A DNA stretch of 64,000 bases. It comes from Bacteroidales bacterium. Its GTDB lineage: Bacteria; Bacteroidota; Bacteroidia; Bacteroidales; Paludibacteraceae. Every line of letters begins with the position of its first letter. Position 1 is the stretch's first letter. The notes beneath the pieces are model-generated. The model saw nothing but the letters and a program-made list of their open reading frames with translations, ran no database searches and was not told the origin of the DNA. The stretch lies in assembly GCA_004557405.1 (NCBI GenBank), contig SFDZ01000009.1, positions 23,803 through 87,802 of the forward strand, in the 5' to 3' direction. The position numbers and the translations under genes were made by a program. Of the stretch, positions 1 through 8,060 are shown one piece after another.

Positions 1-117
1 CCGCAAGGCGTGTCGGCTCAAAAATATGTGTTCCGCACCACGCGCGCGCAACATCAGGAACGCACCGCCAATCAAGCCTTATTCGATTTGTGGCAACGCC
101 TGAAAACACTACAATAA
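1..117 (+). CDS. C-terminal end of an unidentified protein (partial)
   Basis: The reading frame is open from the first base and ends at TAA 115-117, giving 38 residues that finish LFDLWQRLKTLQ. Codon use matches the neighbouring genes and a strong hairpin terminator follows 13 bases later, so this is very likely the true end of a gene that begins outside the window. The tail is charged and probably helical. It is too short for me to assign a family. Confidence 0.6.
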   Translation, partial: PQGVSAQKYVFRTTRAQHQERTANQALFDLWQRLKTLQ

Positions 118-130
118 CGCCGCACTAAAA

Positions 131-162
131 AAAACGGCGAGCAACAAGTCTCGCCGTTTTTT
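131..162. terminator. Rho-independent terminator, probably bidirectional
   Basis: Inverted repeat AAAACGGCGAG (131-141) / CTCGCCGTTTT (150-160) with an 8-nt loop. It is A-rich on the left and T-rich on the right, so it can end both the plus-strand gene at 1-117 and the minus-strand lipoprotein gene ending at 182. Confidence 0.85.
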
Positions 163-181
163 GTTCTGTCGTTCGGTTACG

Positions 182-625
182 TTAGTCGTCGATGCGCTTG
201 AAATTGCCCTCTTTGTCGAACACAACATCAATGCCGGTGTTCAATTCCACAACATAATTGCGCGTGTTACGATCGATTTCGACAATGTATTGTCCGCTGA
301 ACCGCGTGTTAACGTAGTTCGCAATGCCGGCCGGAATGATGGCTTCCGGCACCGAATCGCGTTGGCAATCGACTTTGATCCATTCGCCGTTTTTGTCAAA
401 ATCGACTTCGTACAAATTGGTAAAATTGACATCGTAGGTAAATGACAAATTGTCATAATCTTTGACAATCAGAGCGATGTCTAAATTGCTAAAATGCTTA
501 TTGATAAACTGTTGCGCAATAGCGGGCAATTCGTCGAATACAATGGGTGTGTTGTTTTGTTCGCACGCCGTCAGGCTGGTAGTCAGCAGCAATGCCATGA
601 CTAAATAGAGTGTTTTGTTTTTCAT
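182..625 (-). CDS. PepSY-like domain lipoprotein
   Basis: 147 aa starting at ATG 623-625, chosen because it gives a clean lipoprotein signal (MKNKTLYLVMALLLTTSLTAC, lipobox LTAC). An upstream in-frame extension would bury that signal. The mature part carries the pattern of the PepSY-like (beta-lactamase-inhibitor-like) periplasmic family of Bacteroidota: a short helix (LPAIAQQFINKHF), then strands such as YEVDFDKNGEWIKVDC and a second half with helix IPAGIANYVNTRF and strand YVVELNTGIDVVFDKEG. The repeated helix plus hairpin suggests two PepSY-like units. Members are exported and often membrane anchored; no enzymatic role is established. It stands alone on the minus strand and shares the 131-162 terminator. 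Confidence 0.75.
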   Translation of the reverse strand: MKNKTLYLVMALLLTTSLTACEQNNTPIVFDELPAIAQQFINKHFSNLDIALIVKDYDNLSFTYDVNFTNLYEVDFDKNGEWIKVDCQRDSVPEAIIPAGIANYVNTRFSGQYIVEIDRNTRNYVVELNTGIDVVFDKEGNFKRIDD

Positions 626-718
626 AATAAGAGTTTTTGTAAAGTGAATAAAAAGTATTATCATTATATAAATAAGCAAAAAGCGTGCCAAATAGACAGG
701 TTCTGTTCGTGGAAAATA

Positions 719-734
719 TTTTTTTTTTTTTTTT
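719..734. repeat. Homopolymer run of 16 T
   Basis: An unbroken T16 tract lies between the divergent lipoprotein genes at 625 and 862. Such tracts are slippage-prone; here it could lie near the promoter of the minus-strand gene, which otherwise shows no clear TAnnTTTG element. Confidence 0.8.
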
Positions 735-824
735 ATTCGCTGATTATTAGCATTTTAAGATTATTTCTGTGGACCGATTTTGAAAAAAATGATTTTTTTA
801 TGCAGTGATATGCCGATTTTTAAG

Positions 825-832
825 TATCTTTG
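825..832 (+). promoter_or_regulatory. -7 element TATCTTTG for the DUF4837 gene
   Basis: Matches the Bacteroidota TAnnTTTG element 30 nt upstream of ATG 862. No TTG is found at the expected distance upstream, so this is only a half match. Confidence 0.45.
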
Positions 833-861
833 TAAATTGTATTGTAAACAAGTTTTGTGGT

Positions 862-1902
862 ATGAAGAACAGCGTAATTAAATTGATCAAACACATGTGG
901 TTGGTGGGCGTGTGCGTTGCGTGTGTGTCCTGCAATGGCGATACACTTTTGCCCAATGCAAGCGGCGCTGCCAACGAGTTGCTGGTGGTGATGGACGATG
1001 CCGACTGGCGCACCGACGGCGGTCGGGCATTGTTCGATGTGCTGACGACCGACGTTCCGGCACTGCCGCAAGCCGAGCCAATGTTCGACATATCGCGCGT
1101 GTCGCACAGCCAATTCGACCAACTATTGCACCCGACGCGCAACATCGTGATGGTGCATGTCGATTCGACCCGATATACCAAAGCAACGCTGCGGCTGACG
1201 CGCAACAAATGGGCACGCACGCAGGCTGTGGCTGTCATCACCACTGACAATGCCGCACATCTACAGCAACTGTTGCAACGCAGGCAACGTGTGTTAATCG
1301 ATTTTTTTGTCGATGCCGAACGCGAACGCCAAATCGACTATCTGAAACACAATATCAATAGCACGGCATTGCAAAAAGCATACAATAAATTCAACATCAA
1401 AATAGCCGTGCCGTCGAGCCTGAATAAATATAACGAAAGCGATGATTTCTTGTGGATATCGAACGGCAGCGGTACAGCACGTCAGGACATTGTGATTTAC
1501 TCCTATCCGTACACCAGCAAACAGCAACTGACGCGCGAAGCACTGATTGCCAAGCGCGATTCGGTGTTGTGCCGACACATTCCGGGCGCTTTCGAAGGCT
1601 CGTGCATGGGCACGGCGGTGGCCTACGAACCGCCATCGTTCGAGGAAATTTGGGTCGATAGCGCCTATTGCGCTCAAATGCGCGGATTGTGGGAGATGAA
1701 AAACGGCGAAACCATGGGCGGCCCGTTCATCAGCCATACGCGTTTGGACGAGTTGCATAATCGCTTGATTACCATCGAGGGATTTGTATTTGCCCCCGGA
1801 CGCGACAAACGGAATTTGCTGCGGCAGGTCGAGGCGATGGTCTATTCCGTACAGATGCCGCAAGATGCGATGGCTATTACGGTGGTTGCCCCGCAACAAT
1901 AA
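862..1902 (+). CDS. DUF4837 family lipoprotein
   Basis: 346 aa from ATG 862. This start puts the lipobox (VACVSC) at a proper distance after a basic n-region (MKNSVIKLIKHMW); a longer in-frame start at 805 would overlap the promoter. The order of blocks fits the Bacteroidota-specific DUF4837 family: an N-terminal ELLVVMDDADW strand, a central helical part rich in Q and R (LLQRRQRVLIDFFVDAERERQ), the segment FLWISNG followed by IVIYSYPY, and the C-terminal MGGPFISHTRLD...ITIEGFVFAPGRDKRNLLRQVEAMVYS block. The protein is predicted to be anchored in the envelope; the family has no known biochemical role. It is followed by pdxA after 53 nt, and the two may be cotranscribed. Confidence 0.85.
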   Translation: MKNSVIKLIKHMWLVGVCVACVSCNGDTLLPNASGAANELLVVMDDADWRTDGGRALFDVLTTDVPALPQAEPMFDISRVSHSQFDQLLHPTRNIVMVHVDSTRYTKATLRLTRNKWARTQAVAVITTDNAAHLQQLLQRRQRVLIDFFVDAERERQIDYLKHNINSTALQKAYNKFNIKIAVPSSLNKYNESDDFLWISNGSGTARQDIVIYSYPYTSKQQLTREALIAKRDSVLCRHIPGAFEGSCMGTAVAYEPPSFEEIWVDSAYCAQMRGLWEMKNGETMGGPFISHTRLDELHNRLITIEGFVFAPGRDKRNLLRQVEAMVYSVQMPQDAMAITVVAPQQ

Positions 1903-1955
1903 AAACGTAAATTTGAATTTATTCAAAATATAAGATTGAAAAATAATCGAATTAT

Positions 1956-3029
1956 ATGGAAAAATTACTAAAAATAGGCATCACGCATGGCGACATTAAC
2001 GGCGTAGGCTACGAAGTGATACTGAAAACTTTGGCCGATCAGCGGGTGTTGGATGTGTGCACGCCGGTTATTTATGGGTCGTCGAAAGCCGTCGGCTATT
2101 ATAAAAAGGTGTTGGAATTGGAACACCTGACAGTGAGTGTGGTGAAGTCGGGTAGCGATGCTGTAGCCCACCGCATCAATGTGGTGAACTGTTGCTCCGA
2201 CGAGTTGAAAATCGAGATGGGACAAGCGACTGCCGACAGCGGTTTGAACGCCTTTTTTGCCTTGGATATGGCCACGCTCGATTTGCAAAACGGTGTGATA
2301 GATGCCATGGTAACGGCGCCTATCAACAAAAGTACGATGCCCCAAGATCGTTTTCCCTACACCGGCCATACCGAATATCTGGAAGCAAAAGCCAATCAGA
2401 AAGGATTGATGCTGCTGCTGCACGATGCGTTGCGTGTGGCATTGGTTACCAATCATTTGGCATTGAAAGATGTGGCGGCCAACATCACCGAAGAGCGCAT
2501 TCTGACGAAACTGCATATTCTGCAAAAATCGTTGCGTGTCGACTTTGGCATCCGCACACCGCGCATTGCCGTGTTGGCGCTGAATCCGCATGCCGGCGAC
2601 AATGGGTTGTTTGGGCGCGAGGAGACCGAAATCATTGCGCCTGCCATTCAGAAAGCCAACGAACGCGGCATTTTGTGCTTTGGCCCGTTTGCTGCCGATG
2701 GCTTTTGGGGGTCGTCGAGCGTGACGAAGTTTGACGCCGTTTTGGCGATGTATCACGACCAAGGGTTGGCACCGTTTAAGGCCATGTATATGGGCGAAGG
2801 AGTTAACTTTACGGCCGGATTGCCATTTGTGCGTACCTCGCCCGACCACGGCACGGCTTACGAGTTGGCCGGCAAGAACAAAGCCGATGAATCGTCGTTG
2901 CGTCAGGCGGTGTACATGGCGGTCGATATTGTGAAACAGCGCGCGCAAGAGGCCGCATTTGCTGCGAATCCGTTGGTGATTGACGAAAAAATGTTCGCCG
3001 ATAAGAAAAAAAATCGCGAAAATGCGTGA
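1956..3029 (+). CDS. pdxA: 4-hydroxythreonine-4-phosphate dehydrogenase
   Basis: 357 aa. PdxA oxidises 4-phospho-hydroxy-L-threonine with NAD in the DXP-dependent pathway of pyridoxal 5'-phosphate synthesis, in the cytosol, with a bound divalent metal. Diagnostic blocks are visible: the start GITHGDINGVGYEVI, MVTAPINKSTM, PYTGHTEYLE (metal-binding His), LNPHAGDNGLFGREE, MYHDQGLAPFKA (second metal His) and GLPFVRTSPDHGTAYELAGK (third metal His region). It is slightly longer than the usual 330 residues because of a short basic tail (KKKNRENA). The next gene codes for a PLP enzyme (TrpB2), so the pair is functionally related, but a promoter and an attenuator lie between them. Confidence 0.95.
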   Translation: MEKLLKIGITHGDINGVGYEVILKTLADQRVLDVCTPVIYGSSKAVGYYKKVLELEHLTVSVVKSGSDAVAHRINVVNCCSDELKIEMGQATADSGLNAFFALDMATLDLQNGVIDAMVTAPINKSTMPQDRFPYTGHTEYLEAKANQKGLMLLLHDALRVALVTNHLALKDVAANITEERILTKLHILQKSLRVDFGIRTPRIAVLALNPHAGDNGLFGREETEIIAPAIQKANERGILCFGPFAADGFWGSSSVTKFDAVLAMYHDQGLAPFKAMYMGEGVNFTAGLPFVRTSPDHGTAYELAGKNKADESSLRQAVYMAVDIVKQRAQEAAFAANPLVIDEKMFADKKKNRENA

Positions 3030-3047
3030 TAGTTCAAAAAAAAGTTG

Positions 3048-3055
3048 TACTTTTG
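3048..3055 (+). promoter_or_regulatory. -7 element TACTTTTG for the trp leader and trpB2
   Basis: TAnnTTTG match 33 nt upstream of the leader peptide start. The expected TTG 20 nt further up is absent. The transcript would start near 3062. Confidence 0.5.
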
Positions 3056-3087
3056 CAGCGTCAAAACAGAAATAATTTGATAGAAGT

Positions 3088-3132
3088 ATGATTCAGACGA
3101 CAAATTTTTGGTGGTGGCAACCGTTCTTGTAG
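3088..3132 (+). CDS. Tryptophan-rich leader peptide (attenuator)
   Basis: A 14-codon reading frame, MIQTTNFWWWQPFL then TAG, with three consecutive Trp codons (TGG 3109-3117). It lies between a promoter element and a hairpin terminator and directly ahead of a tryptophan synthase beta gene. This is the classic arrangement for ribosome-mediated attenuation: Trp-tRNA shortage stalls the ribosome on the WWW codons. Too short for standard gene calling. There is no obvious Shine-Dalgarno site, as usual in this phylum. Confidence 0.85.
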   Translation: MIQTTNFWWWQPFL

Positions 3133-3223
3133 CAAGGAGGGGCACACGTCGTATTTGTCGTTGTATAAACAAAGTGAAATGAAACGAAAGTCGTAGGAAC
3201 CCTCCTGCGACTTTTTATTTTTT
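3133..3223 (+). promoter_or_regulatory. Trp attenuator: antiterminator strand and terminator hairpin
   Basis: Terminator: arms AGTCGTAGGA (3189-3198) and TCCTGCGACT (3203-3212), one G-U pair, loop ACCC, followed by TTTTATTTTTT. Competing strand: GCAAGGAGGGG, starting right after the leader stop codon (about 3132-3142), can pair with CCCTCCTGC (3200-3208), the 3' arm of the terminator. A ribosome that reaches the stop codon covers this strand and lets the terminator form. A ribosome stalled on the Trp codons leaves it free, which would favour read-through into trpB2. The pairing is read directly; the mechanism is inferred from the known trp attenuation scheme. Confidence 0.8.
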
Positions 3224-3269
3224 GGAGAGTGTAATCACATTGTATTTATAACCTAAAACAACAAAAACT

Positions 3270-4631
3270 ATGAAAGTAACAAAAAAAATTGTATTGTCGG
3301 AACATGATATGCCGACTCAGTGGTACAACATTGTGGCCGATATGCCCACAAAGCCGCTGCCGATGTTGCATCCGGCTACCAAGCAACCGATTAAACCGGA
3401 AGAGATGGAAGGTTTGTTTGCCAAAGCGTTGGTAGAACAGGAGTTTTCGCAAGAGCGTTACATCGACATTCCCGACGAGGTGCGCGACTTGTATCGCATC
3501 TATCGTCCGACGCCGTTGGTGCGTGCTTCGGGGTTGGAAAAAGCGCTCGACACACCGGCCAAAATCTATTTCAAAAACGAGAGTGTCAGTCCCGTAGGGT
3601 CGCACAAACTCAATTCGGCCATTCCGCAGGCCTATTTCAATAAGATTCAAGGTATAAAGCACATGACGACGGAAACCGGCGCCGGTCAGTGGGGCTCGGC
3701 GTTGAGTATTGCGTGCAAACATTTCGGGCTCGACCTGAAGGTTTATATGGTGAAAATCAGTTACAATCAAAAGCCGTATCGCAAGTCGGTGATGCAAACC
3801 TATGGCGCACAAGTCATTGCCTCGCCGAGCGATACCACCGAAGTGGGGCGGCGCATGTTGGCCGAATATCCCGGTACGGCCGGTAGTTTGGGCATGGCTA
3901 TTTCCGAGGCGGTAGAGGTGGCAATGACGCAACCCGACACACGCTACGGTCTTGGCAGTGTGCTGAATCATGTCATTTTGCATCAAACGATTATCGGTCA
4001 GGAGGCCAAGAAGCAGATGGAGATAGCCGGCGATTATCCCGATGTGGTGATAGGCTGTTTTGGTGGCGGCTCGAATTTTTGCGGCATCTCGTTCCCGTTC
4101 TTGCGCGACAATTTTGTCGAGGGTAAGAAAACGCGCTTCATTGCTGCCGAGCCGGCTTCGTGTCCGAAACTGACGCGTGGTAAATTTGAATACGATTTTG
4201 GCGATTCCGAAGGTTTTACGCCGTTGTTGCCGATGTTTACGCTGGGGCACGACTTCGAGCCGGCATCGATTCATGCGGGCGGTTTGCGTTATCACGGAGC
4301 GGGCACCATTGTGAGCCAGTTGCTCAAAGACAACCTGATAGAGGCCACTGATGTCAATCAACTCGACTCGTTCAAAGCGGGCGTACTCTTTGCTCAGGCC
4401 GAAGGCATTATTCCGGCGCCGGAATCGACGCACGCCATCGCAGCGGCCATTCGCGAGGCGTTGAAAGCCAAAGAAGAGGGTTCGGAGAAGGTCATTTTGT
4501 TCAATCTGTCGGGGCATGGCTTGATTGACATGGCTTCGTATGACCGTTATTTTGCCGGCGAATTGCAAAATTATGCCGTCAGCGACGAAGAAATCGCGCG
4601 AAATGTTGCCAAATTGGAGAAATTAGCGTGA
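3270..4631 (+). CDS. trpB: Tryptophan synthase beta chain, TrpB2 type
   Basis: 453 aa, the length of TrpB2 proteins (about 420-455) rather than canonical TrpB (about 400). It is a PLP enzyme that condenses indole with serine to tryptophan. Visible sites: PVGSHKLN with the PLP lysine K113, ETGAGQWGSAL (135-145), and the phosphate-binding GGGSNF (265-270). The long N-terminal part before RPTPL and the LSGHGLIDM block near the end are also TrpB2-like. No trpA or other trp gene is adjacent, so it may salvage indole or work with a distant TrpA. Expression is predicted to respond to charged Trp-tRNA through the attenuator just upstream. Confidence 0.93.
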   Translation: MKVTKKIVLSEHDMPTQWYNIVADMPTKPLPMLHPATKQPIKPEEMEGLFAKALVEQEFSQERYIDIPDEVRDLYRIYRPTPLVRASGLEKALDTPAKIYFKNESVSPVGSHKLNSAIPQAYFNKIQGIKHMTTETGAGQWGSALSIACKHFGLDLKVYMVKISYNQKPYRKSVMQTYGAQVIASPSDTTEVGRRMLAEYPGTAGSLGMAISEAVEVAMTQPDTRYGLGSVLNHVILHQTIIGQEAKKQMEIAGDYPDVVIGCFGGGSNFCGISFPFLRDNFVEGKKTRFIAAEPASCPKLTRGKFEYDFGDSEGFTPLLPMFTLGHDFEPASIHAGGLRYHGAGTIVSQLLKDNLIEATDVNQLDSFKAGVLFAQAEGIIPAPESTHAIAAAIREALKAKEEGSEKVILFNLSGHGLIDMASYDRYFAGELQNYAVSDEEIARNVAKLEKLA

Positions 4632-4654
4632 TTGTTTTTTGTGCATCACACAGG

Positions 4655-4695
4655 CAGGCGTCGGGAAACCGGCGCTTGTCGTTTTTTTTTTTTTT
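4655..4695 (+). terminator. Rho-independent terminator of trpB2
   Basis: A 10-bp stem, CAGGCGTCGG (4655-4664) with CCGGCGCTTG (4669-4678) including two G-U pairs, closed by a GAAA tetraloop and followed by a run of about 14 T. Confidence 0.9.
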
Positions 4696-4744
4696 GCGGG
4701 TTTGACCATTTTCGACGAAAAAAGATGTTCTTAACGTCAGAATT

Positions 4745-4775
4745 TTGACCCTTTCAAACTTTTTTCGTATCTTTG
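4745..4775 (+). promoter_or_regulatory. Promoter TTG-N20-TATCTTTG of the polysaccharide operon; possibly leaderless
   Basis: TTG at 4745-4747 and TATCTTTG at 4768-4775 are a full Bacteroidota promoter match with a 20-nt spacer. The first ATG of the gene is at 4782, only six bases after the -7 element, so the mRNA would start at or next to the start codon. Confidence 0.8.
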
Positions 4776-4781
4776 TCGGCA

Positions 4782-6086
4782 ATGAATAGCGAAACAGTGG
4801 CATATATCGTTCGTTTCTTGCTGCATGGCAACGATGCTTTGGCGCGGCGTGTGGGTTATACGTCCGACGCGACACTGTTCGGGCATTATTCGGTGGTGGT
4901 GGTGCCGTCGCAGTTCTGGAACGATGGCATTTTTGGCACGCTGCGTGCCGAACCGGCGTTGCCATTGTCCGAGATTGATGGCGTGCCATTGCTTTTCGGT
5001 GCGCCGCACGTGGAGCGGCTGGGCGATACCATAGTTGTTTATGCCGATATTGTGGCGAGCGCATTTTTCCTGCTTTCGCGTTACGAAGAGTGGTTGCATC
5101 CGCACGACTTGCGCGATGTGCACGGACGCTTTGTCGGGCGTCATTCGTTGGCGGCTCGTGCCGGTTTCATTCATCGGCCGATAGTCGATGAGTATGGCGC
5201 GTTGTTGCGCAAATGGTTGCGCGATGCCGGGTGCGCAGTGCGTGAATCGGCTCCAGGTTTCGAGGCTGTCTATCTCACGCACGATGTCGATACGATTGCG
5301 TTTTATCGCCATGTGCGCGGTTTTTTAGGTGGCATTAAACGGGCTCTTTTCGGACACAATGTGCGCCTTGCCGATGTGTTGCGTGCACAGAAATCGTTGC
5401 AGCACGATGCAGCCTATACGTTTCCTTGGTTGATGGCGCAAGATGCGAGGGTGCCACAAGCGCATGTGATTTATTTTTTCAAAGCTGCAGTCGAAACCGA
5501 CCGATTCGATTATCCGCAATACAATTTGCGTGGTGGCGATGCGCGGCAACTTTTTGTGTTTTTGCGGGATAATGGTTGCGAAATCGGTTTGCATGCAAGT
5601 TATTTTTCGGGCACGCAGCCGGCTGTCATTCCCGATGAACTGCAGAAATTGCAGGAGGCGTTGCAACAGCCGGTAACGGCCAATCGTTGGCACTATTTGC
5701 GCACGTTGCAGCCTGCCGACTTCGGGGCGTTGGTGCAAGCCGGCATCACCGACGATTTTACGATGGGTTATGCCGATGTGGCCGGATTTCGGCTTGGAAC
5801 GTGTCGTGCCGTGCGTTGGATTGATGCACAAACCGGCACAGTAACGCCGTTGGTGTTGCATCCACTCATGGTCATGGACTGCACTCTGAGCAACGTCAAC
5901 TATATGAACCTCCAAACAGAGGGCGAAGCGTTGGATTATGTCGAAGCATTGTTGTCCGAGGTACAAAAACATCGTGGCGAAGCGGTGTTGCTATGGCATA
6001 ATAGCAACGTTATAGGTGATTCTTATCATAAGTCGCTTTATGTAAAGTTGTTAAGTTGGTTGCGACATAATACTAAGCACGCATGA
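4782..6086 (+). CDS. Polysaccharide deacetylase-like protein
   Basis: 434 aa from ATG 4782. The C-terminal half resembles the NodB/polysaccharide deacetylase fold: YLTHDVDTI is the metal-binding THDVD motif, CEIGLHASYFSG the His motif after the second strand, and VLLWHNSNV near the end a third conserved region. The N-terminal 150 residues (FGHYSVVVVPSQFWNDGIF, SAFFLLSRYEEW) match the accessory domain found in front of such deacetylases in Bacteroidota (DUF7033-like). The predicted reaction is removal of an acetyl group from a surface sugar, but the substrate cannot be told. Its stop codon overlaps the start of a GT4 gene (ATGA), so the two are translationally coupled in a glycan-synthesis operon. 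Confidence 0.8.
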   Translation: MNSETVAYIVRFLLHGNDALARRVGYTSDATLFGHYSVVVVPSQFWNDGIFGTLRAEPALPLSEIDGVPLLFGAPHVERLGDTIVVYADIVASAFFLLSRYEEWLHPHDLRDVHGRFVGRHSLAARAGFIHRPIVDEYGALLRKWLRDAGCAVRESAPGFEAVYLTHDVDTIAFYRHVRGFLGGIKRALFGHNVRLADVLRAQKSLQHDAAYTFPWLMAQDARVPQAHVIYFFKAAVETDRFDYPQYNLRGGDARQLFVFLRDNGCEIGLHASYFSGTQPAVIPDELQKLQEALQQPVTANRWHYLRTLQPADFGALVQAGITDDFTMGYADVAGFRLGTCRAVRWIDAQTGTVTPLVLHPLMVMDCTLSNVNYMNLQTEGEALDYVEALLSEVQKHRGEAVLLWHNSNVIGDSYHKSLYVKLLSWLRHNTKHA

Positions 6087-7180
6087 AACCTCGTATTCTC
6101 ATACTGACCGATCCCTACGGGAAGCCCTCGTATGCTCCTCGTCTGCGGTATTTGTGTGATTATCTTGTACGAAAAGGCTACTCCATTGATGTTTATACCG
6201 AGCAGTTTCAGGCGCACGACTTCCCGCACGACTATCCTATCTATGAGAAGCCTACTCGTCGGAAAATATGGCAATGGGCGATACAATCTTTTTGGTCGTT
6301 GCTGACGGATTATCGCAATCGCCGATTTTCAAAGTGGGTGCAGCGAGCCACTGCCGACACCCGTTACGATGTGGTCTTTTGCACAACCTTTTCTACTTTT
6401 CCGCTCCGCGCTGCCTATGAATTCGCCCGTAGCCGCCATATCCCGTTCATTGCCGATATTCGCGATTTGGAAGAGCAAGTGCCCGGAGCGCAATACCAGA
6501 GCCATCGCCAGTGGTGGACGCGTCCTTTCCGCCAATGGTATAGGAATGTCAATATCCGTCGCCGCAACCAAGCCCTCAGCCAGGCAGATATGATTACCAC
6601 CGTTTCTCCGTGGCATGTAGATTTTATCCAACGAACTATCAATCCCAAGGTGCATTTGATATACAACGGCTATGCGCAGGAACAATTCTATTTTGCGCCT
6701 GTCAAGCACTCGCAATTCCTCATATCTTATATCGGAAAGATATATGATTTTCAAGACCCTACACCCATAGAACAGGCTGTTCGTGAGTTGAATATATCGG
6801 ACATCGTGCTGAATTACCACACACCCACACATAATCCTATTCCCATCACTGCCGTCGGCGATGAGATTCGGCGTAGCAGTATCTGCATAGTTTTGACCAA
6901 CAAGTCGGCTAAAGGAATGATGACCACCAAGTTCTATGAGGCTTTGGGGTGCGAAAAACCCGTTCTCTGCGTGCCGTCGGACGAGGGTGTATTAGCAACT
7001 ACTATCAGGGGCACCAACGCCGGTATTGCCACAGACAACAAGGAAGAGATAAAACAGTTTATCATGGAGAAGTACCGCGAATGGCAAGCCAACGGATATA
7101 CCCACCAAGCGGTGCAACACAAGGAGCAATTCTCCCGCGAGTACCAAGCCCGACAGTTTGAAGAACTATTTTTGCAATGA
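6083..7180 (+). CDS. Glycosyltransferase, GT-B fold (family 4 like)
   Basis: 365 aa. The N-terminal Rossmann-like domain starts ILILTDPYGKPSYAPRLRYLCDYL and contains FIADIRDLEE; a linker ADMITTVSPWHVDFI leads into the C-terminal domain, where VHLIYNGYAQEQF corresponds to the interdomain NGxD region. The acceptor/donor segment TTKFYEALGCEKPVLCVPSDEG carries the E-x7-E-like FYEALGCEKPV of GT4 enzymes. It probably adds a sugar from a nucleotide-sugar donor to a surface glycan on the cytoplasmic face of the membrane. It is coupled by ATGA overlaps to both neighbours. Base composition is slightly more AT-rich than in the gene before it, a common sign of exchange in surface-glycan loci. Confidence 0.85.
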   Translation: MKPRILILTDPYGKPSYAPRLRYLCDYLVRKGYSIDVYTEQFQAHDFPHDYPIYEKPTRRKIWQWAIQSFWSLLTDYRNRRFSKWVQRATADTRYDVVFCTTFSTFPLRAAYEFARSRHIPFIADIRDLEEQVPGAQYQSHRQWWTRPFRQWYRNVNIRRRNQALSQADMITTVSPWHVDFIQRTINPKVHLIYNGYAQEQFYFAPVKHSQFLISYIGKIYDFQDPTPIEQAVRELNISDIVLNYHTPTHNPIPITAVGDEIRRSSICIVLTNKSAKGMMTTKFYEALGCEKPVLCVPSDEGVLATTIRGTNAGIATDNKEEIKQFIMEKYREWQANGYTHQAVQHKEQFSREYQARQFEELFLQ

Positions 7181-7908
7181 CTACAATAAGCGTCATAGTA
7201 CCCATTTACAACACCGCCGCTTATCTGTCAAGGTGTATAGAGTCGCTGGTCAATCAGACCTATAGCGACCTGCAAATCATACTTATTGACGATGGCTCGA
7301 CAGACGAAAGCGGCGCAATCGCAGATGAATGGCAAACCAAAGACCCGCGCATTGAAGTCTATCATCAGCTCAATTGTGGTCAATCCGCAGCACGCAATGT
7401 AGGGTTGCAGCATGCCAAAGGAGAGTACATTGCTTTTGTAGATTCTGATGATTATACGGATAGCAACTATATCTCTACGATGTTTGCTGCTATGGAGGAA
7501 TGTAATGATTATGTACAAATAGGTCATACACGAGTTGATTTACAAGGCAAAGTTATCGCTCGATGCCATCCGCGATACTTCTGTCAATACACGACGCCAT
7601 GGGGAAGATTGTATCGCAAAACTTTCCTCGAGCAACACCACCTGCGTTTCCCGGAGGGTATGATTTACGAAGATGTGTTATTTTCGATTGATATGTGGGC
7701 GGCGCATCCTATGTATAAGACGCTGAATTACAGTGGCTACAACTATATGGTCAATCCTGCTTCGACTACTGCTGTTCGTAACAAAGCGGCAGAAAAAGTG
7801 CTTTTTAGCGAATTGCATTCAAAATTTCGGGAAGCGACGAGTGTGCGTGTAAAAGTACTGATACTATACACAATGTGGCGCCTGAAACTCCATTTTGCAT
7901 GGCGATAA
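7177..7908 (+). CDS. Family 2 glycosyltransferase
   Basis: 243 aa. A standard GT2 N-terminus: ISVIVPIYNTAAYLSRCIESL, then IILIDDGSTDESG (first nucleotide-binding Asp), GQSAARNVGLQHAKGEYIAFVDSDD (the DxD-type metal site) and, further on, FPEGMIYEDVLFS with the ED motif of the catalytic base. The C-terminus is short and ends just after a basic amphipathic helix (VLILYTMWRLKLHFAWR) that may sit on the membrane. It starts inside the end of the GT4 gene (ATGA) and closes the operon. A hairpin with T4 lies 45 nt downstream. Confidence 0.9.
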   Translation: MTTISVIVPIYNTAAYLSRCIESLVNQTYSDLQIILIDDGSTDESGAIADEWQTKDPRIEVYHQLNCGQSAARNVGLQHAKGEYIAFVDSDDYTDSNYISTMFAAMEECNDYVQIGHTRVDLQGKVIARCHPRYFCQYTTPWGRLYRKTFLEQHHLRFPEGMIYEDVLFSIDMWAAHPMYKTLNYSGYNYMVNPASTTAVRNKAAEKVLFSELHSKFREATSVRVKVLILYTMWRLKLHFAWR

Positions 7909-7929
7909 TTGCCGGAATGTGGCAGATTG

Positions 7930-7980
7930 TTCGGTGGCAAACCGAATTGTTGTGGCAGTGCCTGCTTTTACTGCCATTTT
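7930..7980 (+). terminator. Probable terminator region of the polysaccharide operon
   Basis: Two small inverted repeats: TTCGG/CCGAA (7930-7934, 7942-7946), then TGGCAGT/ACTGCCA (7953-7959, 7970-7976) followed by TTTT. The U-tract is short, so termination may be partial. Confidence 0.55.
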
Positions 7981-8060
7981 GTCAGTCTTGTGCTTTTGGC
8001 ACGAAATGTGCAAGATGTTTGGCGGAAAATTTATATTATTCACAATAAAATCTTAACACT

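Noticed and set aside
1912..1927. Palindrome TTTGAAT-TT-ATTCAAA upstream of pdxA as an operator
   Set aside because: AT-rich and short; such palindromes arise by chance in AT-rich spacers and no regulator is nearby.
3246..4568. Long antisense frames opposite trpB2, pdxA (1968-2948), dnaK (23435-24358), DPP III (38151-38999), alaS (49274-50251) and others
   Set aside because: They mirror codon bias of strong genes on the other strand, have Cys/His/Arg-rich composition and no family resemblance.
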